Assembly: GCF_020382885.2 (NCBI RefSeq)
Contig: NC_058501.1
Coordinates: forward strand, 13,241,501 to 13,305,500
Origin: Scatophagus argus
Taxonomy: Eukaryota > Chordata > Actinopteri > Scatophagidae
DNA length: 64,000 nt
Direction of reading: 5' to 3'
The first letter of the stretch is position 1, and every line of letters begins with the position of its first letter. Of the stretch, positions 50,481 through 62,877 are shown piece by piece. The notes beneath the pieces are model-generated. The model searched no databases. It saw nothing but the letters and a program-made list of their open reading frames with translations, and was not told where the DNA came from. The position numbers and the translations under genes were made by a program.

Positions 50481-53163
50481 TTGCTTACTGTGAAAGTTAA
50501 ACATTTTAACAGCAGTACAACCATAAGTCATTGATTAGAGAGTGTATATAAGATTATACTGTTACTTACAAATGCATTTACAATGGTGTCAATGAGAAAC
50601 CAGCACATTACCAAACATACAAGATAAACTACTACTCTGATCAATTATATTTAAAGCAAACAATTGATAGTATTAATAACAAGTGTATTAAGGAAATGAC
50701 AGACAACAGACATTGAAAAGACGTATCCTTTGGCTGCAGGAAAGTGATAACATGCTCACAAACGCAGGCCCTCGAAGGCACAATATAAAGGCACGGACTG
50801 GCAACTAGCCTGCACCGTGTGTGTTTCAAGCTGGGCACCGAGCATATCGCACTGTCTCATTTTTCATTATTTAAAGGTTCCCGTCCATTTTAAATATATG
50901 CACAATCATCCATCAACATTAAATAGGTTCATCTGCCCTCTAATTTAATACGAGAACATCTCAGTCTCCAGTGAAGATTCACTGCCTCCATGTGGCTGCA
51001 AAAGGCTACTGACAGTTCAGTTTTTACCAACTAGAAGAACAACATTTTGAAAACTTCAAGGAAATGTCCTGGGGCCCCATAAGGTTTGAGGTTATTTAGT
51101 CTTGACTTTATTTTTTGGCATATGTTTTGAATATGGCACATTTTACTAAATAATTTTGTGTTTAAAAAAAGATACCACTGTGAAATTAATATGGGTGTTC
51201 ATTTTTGCAATGGGTCCCTCTAGTGGTCCTGATGATCCAAAATTGTTTTTAAGTAGGATCACGCTATTCCTGAATTGTACACTGATTTTGGTCATATTTT
51301 TCATTAATTTATACTGTAGTATTATAAGACACTAGTCTTATATTTTGTCAGAAATTAAAATATAATAGTCACTGCACAATGTTTCATTTGATGAGAGCCT
51401 GCTTCTTCATGTGGCTTACAAATGCTAAAAATATGATCTTTGCTAAAGTGTTGGTACAAAAGAACCCCATCAGTACACAATGTGTTTCTCGGGCACTGTG
51501 AGGCGGAGGTGTGACCCAGATGCCCTTGCTGACTTTAACCAGGTGTCCTTCTTGGCCTTTTAACATGACTATCTGTGGCACGACCCCTGCTGCGCCAGGC
51601 CTTGTACCCTGCCATTTCCTCCCAAACACCGCAAGGCACTGTATCATTTCCATGTCACCAAATGACTGGCTAGCTGCTGTGGTGTGCTAATGAGAGGAAG
51701 AGAGAGCAGACGAACAGAAACTACAGGAAGACTGGTTCTTCATTTCCCCCATGCAATACAATACACAGAATCAAACCACCATCCTCCATTTGTCTGTCTG
51801 CAGCCACTTTGGCTACAGGGAGAAATTAAGAGCAACACAGCAGTTATTAGTGTTGGAGAAAATCTCATTTGAGGAGATAAGAGCGCTCATTTCTATCCAA
51901 CAGATCTGTGCGATTCAGTGGCTGTAATTTGGACATCATCATGTCACTTGTTTATCTTAGCAGATAATATCGCACCCGTCCTGTTTCTTCCTGAGCATAT
52001 TAATATCATAAAGCTCCTACTCTTGAAGACAAATAAGCTTGTTCTGAATAATAAATGCAGCACATTATTCATTTAGCAGTTATATCCCCCTTTCATGGCT
52101 GCTCAAAATTCCCTCCAAGCACCAAGCAGTACTTTGTGTTGTTATGTTATGTTAATATTTTTCTTATTAAGCTGCATGATCTCAATCTTGATTCTGGAGA
52201 TCAAGCAATATTTCGGTGTTTTGCTAACTTTAAAGCAAATCATCTTATGTACTACTCCTTCAGTATATCGGCATAATCACAAGTTAATCTGAACATCTTC
52301 TCAGGCTTCAATTAACCTCAATTAAATCAGTTTGAAAAGATAACATTTGAGATAAGATGACTGTGTTCCCTCAGACTCTTTCAAAGGTTTTATTTAGCCC
52401 ATATAAAGTTAATCAGATGCTAACAGAGAGTGTAGACAGATAAAGGATGGGTAATCTAATGTGTTGCCTTCTCAGAGAAAGCTATCAGTGTCTTTGAATA
52501 GGTTAGTCCAACAGGCCCGGGTGAATGAATTACACTAGTCTGTTAGTATTCTGCCTCCGCCGTACAAAAGGTCAATGTCAAATGCAGCTCATTTAAAAGT
52601 CAATAGCGACCATGCACATCATCTCCTGGGAATTCTGTCCGGGAACCCTCCAGACGCCATTGTGTATCATTCAGTTAGTAGAGGGCAGCCAAAGAGCTTT
52701 TCTAATCTTGACCTTCCAATAAAATATGCTCCCTATCCAGAATTACATGGTCTAAAATGGAGACCATAAGCTCCCAACAAATCATGCCCAGACTGAAACA
52801 TCTCAAGGGAGACGTTCAACATTGTTGGACACAGACACAACAGGTTCAGCACCGGCCAAACATGCATCTGCACCTCTTTATTTTCATTATCTTTAAATCT
52901 AAAATATTAACACAATCATACACTGAAACATCAGTTTGCCATGTATGAACTAAAATGCATTCAAAAGTAATGCAAGATTAGAAGAGTAAATGCGTGTCAG
53001 CAGTATCAGTTCTTATATTAAAACATGATATAAAATAGCTAAATGATCGCAATACATTTTTCAACACTGTCTCAACGGAAGAATAAACCTCCTCTTTAAA
53101 ATAAAAATATATATATATATTTTAAACACTGTTTGCAGACACTATATAATACTGTACTGTGTC
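50481..53163. other. intergenic between convergent rapgef5 and dnah11
   Basis: Both neighbours point inward, so the right part includes the dnah11 3' UTR (a possible minus-strand AATAAA is at 52877-52882). No CDCA7L-like zinc-finger exon was found, although that gene sits here in human. A cluster of six GATA motifs occupies 51876-52443. An (AT)n run lies near 53107-53120. Confidence 0.55.
51876..52443. promoter_or_regulatory. GATA-motif cluster (possible enhancer)
   Basis: GATAA or TTATC occurs at 51876, 51952, 51963, 52339, 52351 and 52439, six times in 568 bases where roughly one would be expected by chance in unbiased sequence. The surrounding sequence is of high complexity without obvious repeats. 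Its target gene, if any, is unknown. Confidence 0.3.
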
Positions 53164-56100
53164 TCACACGGACAGCAACAGTGCCACTCCAGCTACAATC
53201 CACTTGGCAGGAGGCTGTTTGGTTCGGAGGTGGAGGCTCCACACATATGTGGGCCCGCGTTGCTTAGTGCGGTATACCGGGCACTCGTAAGTATTCTTGA
53301 GCTCCTGCTCCTCTGCAGGCATGGCTCTAACATACAGCACTGGCATGGCAGAGGTCAGATCCCTCAAAACCGCCTCGGAGATGACTCCAGACTGAGTGTC
53401 CCAGCGTGCTCCTAAAAGGACAAAAGGACATGGGGTGCAGTGGGTTTGATGGGCGGTACATACAAATATGCTTATTTTACCAAAACATCGACTGTCAAAA
53501 TCTATGTAACTTAATTTAGCAAAGCAGGATGTATTGGAGGGATGTTTGAATAATTCTGACCTTCCATGAAGAGTCCATGGATATAGGCCCCCTCCCGTGG
53601 TGGATGTCCAAAGTCATCTTTCATCTTCTTTGTTACATCCACAGTCAGAGTAATCTTGTCCAGGGGCCACTGATTCTTACGAGCGATGCTTTGCAGCACA
53701 GCTTGAAAAAACAGTCTATATGTTAATATTTCCGGTACATATGTCATCTAAACAATATGACTTATTGGTTTTGAAATTGTGACCTCACCAGTGAGGAAAG
53801 ACTGTGGGTTGAAAAGCCCTGAAAGCCAAACAACTGCAGGAAGAACTAAGTCTTGAGTCCAGCTGTCGAGCTCTCTACAACTACACATTAGATCACTAAA
53901 CCTTTAAGAAAAAAATAAAGTAATTAAAAACATGGTATATCCTTGTTTGAAGTCTTTGCAATGTGTCTGCAAAGGTAACCTTAATACTGGCTTCATGTTC
54001 AAAGACATTTCTTAGACAATCACTGACCATTCAGTGAGTCAGTGGTAAACATAACAAAGGGCATAATGAAAAGGAAATAATAAAGACCATGTTCAGCGAA
54101 AAAAAAAAGTATCATTAGCAAGAAACGGTTACCACTGTGCCAGCGTTTTAGTTGAGGGGTAAGCCAATCTTGCCCAGGAATCTGGGACAGACTCAGTGAA
54201 CAGGGCTGACTGCAGACTCTCCAAACTGGAGGAGAGGGTGAGTTCTCCCTGTGGACCAAAAAGAAATCCTCATTAATCCAACAGCATCTTCATGTTGAGT
54301 GTTTTTTATTTAGTATATATCAGAGAAGGCTGTACCTTTAGGCCAAGGTCCAACTCAGTAAGGGATTTCCTTATTTCTGCTAGCAGAACATTCATGCGCT
54401 CACACTCCTGGAAGCAGACTAAAATGTAGGGGCTTCGCTGTGTCGTTTTTGTGATTATCTCTGTCATGTTATACTCCTCAGGGAGCTTGTCTAGGATATC
54501 TTCAATGACAGACTTGACCTGACAAATACAATATACACGGTTAGGTTATTTATCTAGGTAGGTCATTGTATTAAAAGTAATAAGGGTTTATTCTGCATCT
54601 ACACCTTCTCTTCTGTGGTCTGAGCAGCCCCCTCTCCTGCGGTGGAGTCCTGTGGCTGCAGTTCAAGCAGAGTCCTCAAGAGGTTGTCTGAGGTGACGGT
54701 AAGGCACTCGAGTTCAGAATTTGGATGTAGACCATACAGAGTGGGGTTCTCAGATGGAAGATGCCCATCAACGTAACTGTGGTAACCACTGTAGTCCATG
54801 AAAGGTGGGGCCAGGAACTCAGGACACAGAAAGAGCTCCCCTTCAAACTGTGAATTGAAAATTTAGGAATGCTAAGATGAAAACACATAGTGCATAGCTC
54901 ACTACCTAATGTACAGCAAAACAGGCAGAGAGGTAGCATGACCAAAGTGAGGGTGGCAAAGACTTTATTGCAGTTTAGATTTACATCCCAAGAGGGCACC
55001 CTTTACTTTATCAACTACACCAAGAATTTCAAAAACAGCTTTGTAGATTTTCTTGACAATTTGACACAGTAAAACTGAGTGCAACCAGACTTTGCGTGAA
55101 AATCCAACGAAATTAATTTTGAAATCTTGAAATATATGCAATTAAACCAGTTTAAATTAACCTATTTTAGGGAAAAATTAAGAGATTCCTCCTACAAGGG
55201 AACAAGAACACTGACTTACCATTTTTGGATGCATGAACTCCTGCAGATATGTCTTACACAATCTTCTATCCCAGTCATCAGTGATGTGTCCTCCATACAT
55301 GATCTCACCAAAAATATAACACAAGTCCTGCCAGGGCACCTGCATGGACTACAATAAATATGGTCTGTAGACTGATACGACAACACAAATATAAGGAAAA
55401 TATGCAGTATTAAAATAATTAGGAGGATGTTAAAATTATTTCCATCAGTATTATTTCAGGATCATCTCATTTTTTTCAGCATATTATTTTTTCTCCATAA
55501 TTCCAGTCCTCACTGGCACTTCAAGCAGTAACTCTAAGAGCTCTTGTAATCTTGAATAAGGTAGTGAAATATAACAAAATTACGTTTCTTTACACACACT
55601 GATCTAATGTATGACAGAAGCGTCTTTTTCTCAGCGGGAGATTGTGATCTGTGAGGGTGAAGGAGGAAGAAAAGAACCTGTGATTCATAACAAATTACAA
55701 AAGCTGGAGGTTCACAATCATTTGTACCTGTATTGTTTTGCAAATTGCTTCCTTCATCAGCTCTAATTGCAGTGATCACTTATGTAGCGTTGTGAACTGT
55801 CACATTGGCTGCATGTAATTACATTTAGGATTACGCTTCATTGCCCTCCTAATGAATTCTCTGTATACGCACATACAGGTTACTGTTTGGTTAACATAAT
55901 GAAGGACATTCGTTTTTGGAGGGCAGAATACCTAGGAGACATAATTGGTTGTGACCAGAGTAATAGGAGTTCTAAGAGAAATGCATTAGGAGCTGTGAGG
56001 GGTGCAGCACCCTGAGAATGGATTTTTTTCTCTTCATGAAATAAAGCTAAATTATATGTTGCCTGTTCATGGTTATAAAAGAAGAAATGTGAAAGAAATG

Positions 56101-59100
56101 CCAGAACGAACATTTTTCACAAATTCAATAAGTAATTGGGTAGACTGTACTGTAATTCAACATCCCTGTCCGACAATAATTTCACTGCAAACACCATTAT
56201 CATTATAAATTTGCACAACTTAAGAGGATAGCAGCAAAAATTGAAGTTTTATCAATATCAACAAAAATATGAATAAAATGTAAATAAAAAAAAATGTTCA
56301 GCTTTTAAAATTGTGGTTAAGAAATACTTTTGTGTTCGCCTCCAAGTAGTTGTACAAGACACTGGCTGAGATGGTGAGGTCCCCAGTGCTGAAGGGGTAG
56401 TGCTGGTTCCACCCTTGGGGGCCAAATTTACGACGCTCCGTAACACATGCATGAAAGAAGCAGAGGGAGAAGAACATGGAGTTGAACTCCTGTTCTCTGG
56501 AACACATATCTAGTGTGTCCTAAAAAGGTAGTGAATGAACAATAAGTTAATTAATTAATGTCATTAATGATTTTTTTTCTTTTTTTTTTTTAAATTATGT
56601 AAAATTTGCACCACACCTGACTGAAGTTGTTGAGGGCTGAATGCAGACTGGCATTCATGCCAGTGGGGGGCTCACTGGTGATTTTGACAGCATTCTCCAG
56701 TATGCCTCTGGGGATAACATGCTGCTCAGGGCTTAATGATGGTTCCCCAGTGATGAACACCTTGTAGTCTGGGTGACTGTCCACTGCTGCTATTTCCAGA
56801 AGTTCATCAAGAGAGGGCAGCCAGCGAGCCACCAGGTGTACATTCTGAACAAGTAACATTTCAAAAAGATTACAAAAATGTTAGGAAAATTACATTTTAG
56901 GATGATGACATGCTTTTTCTATGTAGTATGTTTGTGGTCATTTGTGAAATATTCAGCTCAGTTCCTGAATTACTAAGAAAACCTTCAGTGACTTACTTGG
57001 CTGCAGGTTTCTCCTGTTTAGAGGAGGCATTTGTGGAGCTGGTCGAGCCAATTATGGTTTTTATTGAACCAAATTGAGTTTATTTCTCTTGCGCATGGGG
57101 TGAGATGAGATCATTAGGTGCCCAACAGACGTGTTGGAAGAGTAAGCCTGGAGGCACTACAGTAGCCTAGTCACTGAATAGAAATGCTTCCTACCTGCAA
57201 AATGACCCAGTGTCCCTGTTTAGAGGCATTCTTCACAACCCTCTCAGCTACTTCCTCTTGCCCCTGTCCCAGGGATATGTTATGCAAAGTGCCCTGGTCA
57301 ATGGAAAATCCCAGCTTCAATCCTGCACAGAGAAAATGTTTACAGTATTTCTCCCTAATGAGTGATGCAGGCTGCGCAACAGCAAAATTACTTGTAGTAC
57401 CTAGCTTCTCTACATCTTTGAGTGGATCCACTCCTGGTGACAGGATGAAGAACACAGGGTTTGATGGGCCACTATCCTCATACAACTTGTCAAATTCCAG
57501 CCTGGCAGCCTCCACATATTTTGTTCCCATACTTTTCTCCACAAAGTTCCTGCCAGGAAATGTTGCCAAAAGCTTAGTGATGTACAGAACTTAGAAATAT
57601 GAATGTGGATTGAATGTGGTCATTTACCTACCTCAGTGAATAGGTCATCCTATCAGGGCGAAGTGCTCGGAGGATAATGAGCTTCTGAAGGGGGCTTTTA
57701 TTCTTCCAGTCCTGGGGAAGTCTTTCCTTTTCAGGACAACTGGATTCAACAATCTTCCTCCAACGCTTTGGTGAGCTTTCCACATCTCTGTCAAGTCCAC
57801 TGAAATTCTCCATTGTAGAAAGTGTCTACATCCCAATAACAGATACTGTAAGACCTCTCTAAGTGGTGGAAATTGAATGTACATGTAGTGAAACAACAAT
57901 GAAAATGTGGCCATTTACACAAATGTTAACAGCCTAGACTGTACCTTAATGGCTCCCCAGGCATGTGCAGAGAGGAAGGACACAGGACTAACTCTGCTAG
58001 CTTCCACAGGGAAACGCAGTAGGAAGTCAAACTCGTGAGCATCAATCAGGCCCTGCTTGAGCAGAATCTGAGGGGAAGAACCAAGAGCAGTTTGTAATGA
58101 TCTATGCTTTATTGATCTGTTTTCAATCATCATCCATGACAGTTGAAAACTGCAAGAAACCTCTGGGAAAGGCATTTGACAAACTCATACAGGCTGAATC
58201 AGTTCCCCTGAATGTGAAAAAGCCACATGAAGGACAGCCTTCAGAGCAGCACAGTTTCTAAGATGAAACCAGTTGGCGCAATGACAGATAATTGCATTAT
58301 GCCATCAGAACCAACCCCCTTGTCAGAACCAACTGTCTGAACAGCAGCCACGGGGGAAGGTGTGAAAGGTAATCAATAGCAGCGTATGGTCCTGGTGACT
58401 GCTTTTAATTGAAGTTAATGTGGGGGCAGAAAAGTACTTTGATTGATGAGGATGACAGGAGGCCCCACCTTTGAGGCGGCCCAGAGTCCCTCACCTGGAA
58501 GGCAGTATGTGACAAGAAGGTTAACTTGTCTCTCTCAAACAGGCCCTGGCTGGTGTACAGGAATACAGAATATGTGATGGCCTCAGTGAGGGTGTGCACT
58601 CGGGTCCTCACATCCTCGTCCCATTCTGCACGCTCCATTGCTTTGTTAAACACTGAGTTAAAGGTCTGGAGTACAAGCAAAAGAAGGACAGTGCTCTCAT
58701 AAGGAATACATACATACAGCCATGACCAGCTAAACAGAAAAACTTAAAACTTTGATATAAAAGCAAACATTTAAGGTAATCTGTACAGAACTATGCCTAA
58801 GTAATATTAATCATCAGGAGAAACAGAAATTACAAACTGGATTATAATAAAAAAAATATATATATTATTATAATAATATCCAACAGTCAAAGAGGATTGT
58901 TTCAAAAACCGCAAAAGATGATGCGTGTTCCCTGAGAGCACTTCAAGGCTAAAGGTTTCACCTTGAGAGAAAACTGGTACATGAGGTTAATCTTGCTGAG
59001 GTCACTGATGATGAAGAAGAGGAGTGAAGCTCTTTCAGCTGCTGGGCGGTATAGTTCTCGGGCCTCGTTGATCTTTGTCTCATTCTCTCTGGCCTCCACC

Positions 59101-62100
59101 ACCTGCGTGTTCCAATTGCACAAAATGAGCTATTAGGCTCTCAGTCATGCTCCAAAACACTCTCATTACACATATTCCTAACTACAAATCATTTGCAGGT
59201 AATACAATAAAATGAGGTGCTTGCTGTGTGACATTCAAAAACACTTTAGTGCCAAAAAAAACAATGGAGTACAGTGGGAGAACTGAAAGAAACCCGTCGG
59301 TGTAATAACCTCACCTTGCACTGAACATGAGTGGCTGTGGTCTTGGTGTTTTCAAGTTGCTCCACCAGAGATATGTCACCCAAAAAATTACCACAGGCTT
59401 CAGAGAGACGATTCAACAGGTCATCCTCCAGCCTCTTGAGCTCAATCTTAAAGTGGTTCTGCTGTGTGGTAAGCTCAATCTTGGGAAACGTGTACATAAT
59501 TCAGGTTTTACTGTTTTGGTATTATAGACTGATGTCTTTCTCACAAAATTGCTCATGAAAATGTTTTACTGTAGGTGTAACGGTCTCTATCTTTCATGAA
59601 AGGAATGCTGACTCACCTTTAGGGCTTCCAGGTCGGGCCTTTCCTGGGACACTACCTGTCCCAGCAGCTGCTCCTCCAGACCCACAGGAGTCACTGTGAA
59701 GTTGATGAGGGTGGTCTGGGCTTGGAGCTCAGGAGGGAAATGTGGATTGGCCAACTTGGTGTGGATAATGAGTTGAAAGTTACTGTGGTATTCACATTCC
59801 TTTCCTCCAATTTGAATGTACCTGGATAACAGCAGAGCGTAAGTTTGCAAAATTAGCTGCTTTGTTGTTATATTCTTTAAGGAATTACAAACTCAAGGCC
59901 AACCTACTTGATTTGTCTTGAACCATATGAAAATATCTTCATCTTCAAAAAATAAGCATTTATGTGATTTTAGATCCACCTCAAACTACAAGCAAAAACT
60001 TCTGAAAAAGCTAGTCGATGGAATTTGAGTTCAGATTGTTTTTTCAAATTTCTGAGGCGAAGAGGGAACGTTTATAAAAAGTGAAGTATCTATCTTTGAA
60101 TTTACTGTTTACAAATTAACATTTGCTAAAAAAAAATAATAATTAAAAAGTAAAAAAGTAATTATTTATTTCTGCTTGACAAGAACAAATAAAGTAATTG
60201 CAAAAATTAACGGCAACCTATCAAGTTATAAAGTGAAAAGTTGATGATGATTAGATGACGACTCGATGATAGAAGGAGAGCACTGGTGACATTATTAAAG
60301 GACAGGATTTTAAATTAATTTAAACAATAAAAAAAGAACAATAATGATAATGATGATGATGATGATGGTGATCCCATTTAAACTGAGGCAGTGGAAGCCT
60401 TGTGTATCTTGCGAGTTATTTTTGTCCCTATGCATCTGGGCCCATTGACTTCATCAGTGGAAAGAACTTCGCTCTGGCTCCAAATGTCACTTGCACTGTA
60501 GACAAATAATCTTGAAAAAATATGAAAGATTGCCACCACAGCAGCCAATATTTATCTGTTCCTGCATTTCAATTAAATTAGCACTGGCTTGACGAACCTG
60601 GTGGCTTTTCATTTTTCTCTAATTACCCCCTTGGATGTCAGGCAAGGCCCCAATTTTACGGCACAGGTTCCTCATGGCCTGGGTCTGGTTCAACTCTATA
60701 TCTTCACAAGCCAGAATTAATGTACTATTGATAGAACCATTACTCCACCAAATTAAAGTCCTTGCTGATGGATTGGCTTGTAGTCTTCCGTCAGCCATGA
60801 AAGGAATAATTAGTATTCATTACTTCACACTCTACAACATTCCAATTATTAATGAACTTCAGCTGTGGATCCCTACCAGATCCATCATTGCTGCCCCTGC
60901 AGGTTGTATTAATCATCGACAGAAACAAGTGTGTGGGTCATCTAGAAGGGATAAACTTATAATCAGATTTACTATGATGAATTGTTACGTCTGGGCAGAC
61001 AGGACTTCAGAAAAAGTTCAATGAACGTGCGGTGAGATATTCAATATTTGTGGTCATGAATAGATCAGATTTTTAAGAGGGGAAGTCAAAGCAGAATGTC
61101 AGTTTGTGGTATGTTCTATTTATTTCCCATTAAAGAAATTTGCAGAATTTTGCCTGAAGAGGATAACTGGTGACTGAACAAAAGTAAATACAGAGCAGTG
61201 GATTGCAGTGGGCAGCAAAGGTCATGTTTAAAAATCTTACAGATTTACCAAATACAAGGTGTTTCAAACAAGTGTCAGTTTGGAGACCATGCATAAGTTA
61301 AATACAGTAAGAAAAGATTTTAGGTCAAGTAGCCCTTGTGATAAAACTTTGCTCACGATTAAATGACCCAAAATACCCATATATACCCTCACTACTTGAC
61401 AATTAACATCACGTTATAATGCAAGATAATCCAGATGCAATGAGTTACCTTAGTGAATGTTAGGCTGCCGTAATGTTATTTCCAAATAAATGAATGCAGA
61501 AAAATGCCCCAAAAAATCACCCATCAGCGTTATGAAATGAGTGAAGCTGAATTAAATTTACCATGATGATGGAGGACCACTGAATTTAGCGCGTTTACAT
61601 GGCATCTTGTTGTCGAAGACAGGATTCCTTATACATAACCATGACTGCCCTCAATTCAGCTTTTACACTGAGGCTCAGCTGTTCAATATTCATCACATTT
61701 AAAGAATATGAACACACAAATATACATCTATCACCCATCTTGAGGGCCCAATCAATATATTGGTCTCAGGGATTCAGAACACGCTCCACGAATTCATTTA
61801 TAATCTAAGGAGTGGGCAAATAATAATGCGTTCAGTCATGTCTTACTGGTGTTTCAATGCTCAGTGAGATTCAACCATCTGGCAAATCTGCTCTTATTGT
61901 CTAACAACGCAGAGACATTTGGACGAGTGGTGGACATATTGAGTTGTGAAGCAACAGCCCCATGTTAAATAGCTTCTACAAAACAAAGAATTGACTGTTG
62001 GTATGTCATATATAATTTTTTTTTTTTTTTTTGTCTTTGACCCTGTACAACAATATGTAATGTAATGTTGCATTTTCAGTACCAACCTTCCTCTTTTGCT

Positions 62101-62877
62101 AGTATTTCTGCCCAGTAGAGGCTCCAGGACAGGGTCTACTTTTTCTGGCAAATTTTCTATCAGAACTGTGTCACCACAGGCAAGGGCTTGTTCAATCACA
62201 TCTAAGTACCTGTTGAAAAAAAAAAAGAATAAAAAATAAATAAAAAGTATTTTCACATGCATGTTTTTATGGAATATTAGCACTCTTTAACATATTGAGA
62301 TTAGACACAGCAAACTGAAAATTAACAGCCCTTCTCACCCCCCCTGTCCCAGCTGCACCACCCTAAGCTCTGGACCTAGTTGGTTTCGGATCCACTTGAT
62401 GCCCTGCTGCTGTGGGTCAACGATGAGTGGCCAACGCTCACTGGTGGTCAGGATGACAGCGTTCTCAATGGACATCCTATCATTTGGCAGGCCCTGGTTA
62501 TGCCAGGCAGCCACAGTGGCATCATCTGTAAGCATGAGGACTGGATCCAGGCCGTCTGTCAGGGGTACAGAGACCTGGAACAGAGACAGAGGAGTGATGT
62601 CACTCTAGTTGGAGCACTGGTAGTGGTAAGATGAGTTTCAGTTCACAGACTCTTCTGTGGATGTTTGTTCTTTACTTTCTTAAATGAGGTACTGTGGCCT
62701 TACCTGCTGAGACTGAAGAAAAGGGATCCATGCGTTCTGAAGGAGGTCCACACGATACTGTCTGGTAAAGTAACCCATGTACGAGACGAATGCCGATGTG
62801 ATGAGAACATCACCACACAGGGTTTTCTGTTGCTTTTGATACTGAACAACTGCCTGGGACCAGCGCTCCTTCTCTGA
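53164..62877 (-). CDS. dnah11: axonemal dynein heavy chain, C-terminal part (dnah11)
   Basis: Outer-arm dynein motor subunit that drives ciliary beating. Twenty 3' exons on the minus strand: 62877-62704, 62574-62339, 62209-62087, 59821-59617, 59479-59315, 59102-58962, 58665-58495, 58067-57945, 57825-57632, 57549-57401, 57322-57195, 56844-56617, 56519-56328, 55339-55220, 54847-54605, 54518-54336, 54248-54133, 53901-53789, 53701-53561, 53411-53164. Phases agree: 1130 aa of an expected 4500. The first residues ([24 protein letters not shown]) follow the microtubule-binding stalk. Then come AAA5 ([35 protein letters not shown]), AAA6 and the C-terminal domain ([20 protein letters not shown]), ending [12 protein letters not shown]9, 11 and 17 are very alike here; convergent placement beside rapgef5 favours dnah11. 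Motor, linker and tail exons lie beyond 64000. Confidence 0.9.
59822..62086 (-). other. dnah11 intron, 2.3 kb, largest between the exons in view
   Basis: GTTGGT donor (minus strand at 62086) and ATCCAG acceptor. It is far longer than its neighbours. It contains a (GAT)n run at 60341-60372 and high-complexity AT-rich segments (about 60400-61000 and 61480-61830) with several TAAT/ATTA homeodomain-type cores. A 129-codon plus-strand ORF at 60635 has no recognisable protein and probably arises by chance. Confidence 0.55.
60341..60372. repeat. (GAT)n-type microsatellite
   Basis: Imperfect AAT/GAT trinucleotide run inside a dnah11 intron. Confidence 0.85.

Noticed and set aside
55340..55348. earlier TAG acceptor for the dnah11 exon at 55220-55339
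   Set aside because: It would add Ser-Met-Gln before Val-Pro-Trp; the CAG acceptor joins Thr-Lys directly to Val-Pro-Trp as in other dyneins.
57184..57594. 136-codon plus-strand ORF
   Set aside because: Antisense shadow of two dnah11 exons whose translation matches the dynein family.
60635..61024. 129-codon plus-strand ORF in a dnah11 intron
   Set aside because: No recognisable protein features, no splice or poly(A) context, and composition like the surrounding intron.
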